Position numbers and translations under genes: made by a program
Source: Crambe crambe
Lineage: Eukaryota; Porifera; Demospongiae; Poecilosclerida; Crambeidae
Direction of reading: 5' to 3'
Assembly (NCBI GenBank): GCA_963924555.1
Contig: OZ004590.1
Span: 124,001 to 188,000 of the forward strand
DNA length: 64,000 nucleotides
The notes under the pieces: model-generated
Told to the model about the DNA's origin: nothing
The model's database searches: none
The model's input: the letters and a program-made list of their open reading frames with translations, nothing else
Part shown: positions 61,005-64,000 of the stretch, piece by piece
How the letters are laid out: every line of letters starts with the position of its first letter
Position numbering within the stretch: the first letter of the stretch is position 1

Positions 61005-63627
61005 GGGTAAAACGGGGTAATTCCGGTCACTCTTTGAACGGTCTGACTAAACTTATTTGCTGGACATAAAGCACTGGACTAAAAACGTCACTATTCGTAC
61101 TGCATACACTTGGATGCAAGTACTATTCGTGCACAAATTTTCACAGCTCCTGAGTTTACCGTTTCGGGAAAAAAAATGATTCTAATATATATGTTCTAAA
61201 TATCAGGTTTTTACGTTTTGGGGGTAATTCCGGTCACCAAAAGAAATTTTTAAAAAACATGGATCGTGAAGCTTGTGAGCTGCCTGTGACTGTGTGAGCA
61301 TGAAAAGGATACAATACACAAGGTAACAGACTGGAATGATAAATAAATTGAGTATTTGAAGTAATATATATTCGTATGTCCTTTATGATTGACAGTGCTC
61401 ACATGACCATTCATCATCTTCTGTCAACATAGAAGAAAGCCCTGCACACCAGTAATGCAACCAAGTTTCACAGGTGTCACAGCCAATCCAACTGTCCATC
61501 TCTTCGTTGGTGTAAGCCTTGCCACATTTCTCACAGCAAACATCATCTGGGTCAGATGTTGCATTTGTGACATCTTTTTTCTTCTTCCCATTTTTCTTCT
61601 TAGCCGCTTTCTCCTCACATCAGCTTCTTCAAGTCTCTCAATAATTTCATCTCTTGTCAAGACTTCACCAGTACACTTTAGCTTTATTCTGCAATGTCTC
61701 TGAGGTTTTATCTGACCTGAAGTCGGTTTCAGAACCTCGCAAAAATAGCCACGTAGTTCTGCTCGTAAGGGTGTTTCACTACTTGGTCAGAGTAGTTGTA
61801 ATTTCACATCGATGTGAGGGTTCTGCCATGACAGAAGAGGGGGTTAACTTTGAAGGCTTCACTGCATTAGGATTGAATGGTACCAATCCTGTTGCTTCAA
61901 AACCAGATTTGAGGTGATTTGGTAGCATGGATTTGTCCCACAACTGCTTGATTAAACTGGGGAAGCGTTCTTTTGTGAAGTTCATGGCTCTGGTTGCAAT
62001 CTTGTACTTCTTCAAGATAATTCGCCATTGTATTTTTACAGGTCCAAATACTCCAACGTCCAATGGCTGTAAAACATGTGTAGTATTTGGCGGCAGGCAA
62101 AATAGGTGGATTCCTAGAGACCGTGCTTTCTTGATGAGGGAGATACTCATGTGTGAAAAATGTCCATCAAAAAATAAGACTACTAGACCAGTAATCAGAA
62201 GGTGCTTGACTGCAGGATAGAATTGCTGTTCGAACCACTGGAGATAGTTGACCTCTTCCATCCAACCTGAGGGGCTGACACCATAACATGTACCTGCTGC
62301 CCCTCCCTCTGTCCAGGTATTGTACAAGTGTTTCCCCTTGTATAATATGAAAGGAGGGAGTTTGATACCGGTCGCACTACCGCATGCATTCACTGTAATA
62401 AACTGATGGTCAGATGCTCCTCCTACTTCACTCACACTTCGTTCACCACGTCTTGCAAGGATCTTTTTGCTTGTCATACCCAGACAAAAACCTGTTTCAT
62501 CTGAATTCCAGATACGAGCAGCATAGTCTGGAACTGGTCCACGACGCTTGAGTAAACCAATGTCTTCAAAGAAACTCCTTATGGTTTCAAACCAACTCCT
62601 CAAGGTCTCTGGACTAGCAGCAGTGGCTTGTTTGGCAGAAAGGTGTTGAGGTTTCCTCTCTGTTAGTTTGGGCCATCTTCGCAGAAATCCTTGCCACCAA
62701 TCTGGACCAGGAACACCATCCTTGAAGGGATTTGCTCGTTTTTGATCCCGTAAAAAATTGTATACAATATCAGTGACAATATCTCTTGTCAACCCATACC
62801 CTAATTCTTGCAAGACTTGACAAGTGATGACAATTTCTTTCTCTTCCTCATATGTAAGGGTTGTCGGTCTACCAGCAACAACCTTACTTGCTTTTCCTGT
62901 TCAATTATAAATTAAATTCTTATAGTTAACAAATTTAATACTGTAATGTAAATTTATTTTTACCAGAATAGTGGTCTTGTAGGGTACTGTATGCTATCCC
63001 AAATTCAATTGCTGCACTTCGAATGCTCTTTCCCTCTCTAATAGCCCTAATAGCATCCTGAATTCTTGCCTCCTTCTCCTTACAGGCCCCTTGCAAAGTC
63101 TTCCTTACTCTCCTTGGCATCTCTTCATTTTTTTTTTTCAAATCCACTAAACTATGCATAGTTGTATCTAGCATGAATAGGTAGTGTTTACAAACACCTT
63201 CATATTTCACCACCCACGCATTCCTGCCTATTCGAATTCACTTCGCGGTTTAGGTACATTTATAGAATCCTATCTCTGCTGCTCAGTAGATTTGAATGTT
63301 GGACATCAAAGTTACTTATTATAGTTATAGTTTTTTATTCATGGCCTTTCAGTTCAGTGATCAATCTTATTGAAGGAACAAGGAGAGATTTACTGAAGTT
63401 TTGGGAAGTTGAAATTATCGATTTCATGCAGTTGGATATTTTTTAAGAGTTGCAGTAAAAAAAAAAAAAGCTAGCTAGAGCTCAACTCTAGAGAATGTTT
63501 TAGTTTATGGTCCACTCTATCTGCAAACTGTTTTATATCTTTGTAGAAGCAGTAGTTCTTGCAGCGCAGTACGTAGAAACTGGAGTGACCGGAAATACCT
63601 CGCGACCGGAATTACCCCGCTTTACCC
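61005..63627 (-). mobile_element. pogo/Tigger-like DNA transposon
   Basis: Inverted ends GGGTAAAACGGGGTAATT (left) and GGGTAAAGCGGGGTAATT (right, reverse complement), with TA duplicated at 61003-61004 and 63628-63629. The joined flanks recreate the uninterrupted spacer (ATTAATC-TA-CGTCACG, compare 9630 and 49800 reversed). A second GGGTAATTCCGGTCAC lies inside at 61222-61237 and a further partial copy lies near the right tip, possible transposase binding sites. Confidence 0.93.
61383..63120 (-). CDS. pogo-like transposase with C-terminal PHD finger
   Basis: Three exons: 63120-62964 (MPRRVRKTLQ, psq-type HTH with SIRSAAIEFGIAYSTLQDHY), 62896-61783 and 61688-61383. Introns are 67 and 94 bp, phases match, and GKASKVVAGRPTTL spans the first join as in the family. 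Catalytic Asp residues lie in WNSDETGFCLG, VVLFFDGHFSH and VLQPLDVGVFG (35 residues between the last two). Exon 3 has a basic KKKNGKKKK stretch, likely nuclear localisation, and a complete C4HC3 PHD finger: CCEKC, CDTC, HYWC, CEHC. Near 61615 the reading frame shifts by one base between LEEAD and the PHD part, so this copy would make a truncated protein without the finger. The choice of ATG 63120 over upstream ATGs follows family length. Confidence 0.88.
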
Positions 63628-63629
63628 TA

Positions 63630-64000
63630 CGTCACGTCTAGCCGAACGTCACATCATGATTAATTGTAGAGCCTATAAACGGCCTTTTGCAAGAGAAAAC
63701 TATTTGTCTGCCTGCTGCTGGACTTCAGCTTGTTACTGTCGCTCGTTACTATACTGTCAGTTCTTCTGCTCTCGGCCTTCTTCCCGTTAACTGGTAAGTG
63801 TACTGGTAAGGTCTGTTCCTTGGGTGAGCTATGAATAATGGCTTAAATTACTTGCTAATCGCCTGCATTTCTCTATCAAATTTTTCACAGTTGGAGCTGT
63901 TTGCTGGCCTTCTTTTGCTTGAGAAAACTATTCGTTTGCCTGCTGCGGTGACTGTTCCCTCTTTGGCTAGTTCCTGTCAGTCAGTCTATTTTGTCTGCTC
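63630..64000 (+). promoter_or_regulatory. Leader cassette E, plus strand, runs off the right edge
   Basis: TATAAA at 63674-63679, first exon ending at 63793, 97-bp intron 63794-63890 (GTAAGTG to TTTTTCACAG), then TTGGAGCTGTTTGCTGG and further leader exon sequence. Same as cassettes A-D but on the other strand. It predicts a plus-strand gene beyond 64000. TGACGT-type motifs (reverse CGTCACGTC) lie between the pogo insertion and the TATA box. Confidence 0.6.

Overview
The window looks like a repeat-dense, AT-rich nuclear segment from an early-branching metazoan. A demosponge (Amphimedon-like) is my best guess, from very short introns (39-100 bp), an OTU-bearing Helitron, a MULE with SWIM and C-terminal Cys fingers, and a Crinkler-type ubiquitin-like/kinase gene. 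The species is an inference. I saw no rRNA, tRNA or CRISPR array, and no reverse transcriptase or LTR element.

Host genes are few and all on the minus strand. They are a 5' part of a Crinkler-like gene (1-1884), a seven-exon unknown gene (7054-8787, 332 codons) and a five-exon unknown gene (36852-38081). Each lies just downstream of a copy of the same repeated promoter/leader cassette, which has a TATA box, a short first exon, a 97-100 bp intron, a 27-30 nt exon, then reiterated Leu/Cys-rich open exons separated by near-identical introns. A fourth cassette (10135-10698) has no gene directly behind it. A fifth (63630-64000, plus strand) runs off the right edge.

Between the genes lie long copies of one spacer repeat family (4.5-7.0, 9.6-12.7, 18.1-23, 49.8-61 kb, partly inverted) and a second family built on a short CTATAGCCAGTTTGTT motif (23.7-30.4 kb tandem, 34.4-36.3 kb inverted).

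Several DNA transposons sit in these repeats, and many have exact boundaries because undisturbed copies of the target are elsewhere in the window. They are: a MULE (12718-18074, 9-bp target duplication); a two-gene Tc1/mariner-like element (19317-21522, TA); a pogo/Tigger-like element with a C-terminal PHD finger (61005-63627, TA); a 10.2-kb Helitron-like element encoding Rep, Pif1-type helicase and tandem OTU domains (39603-49760, inserted between T and T); its 1.1-kb non-autonomous relative (32954-34036); two fold-back MITEs with 8-bp duplications (2804-3241, 4120-4250); and several smaller MITEs. The Helitron-like and pogo-like elements both landed a few tens of bases upstream of the TATA box of a leader cassette.
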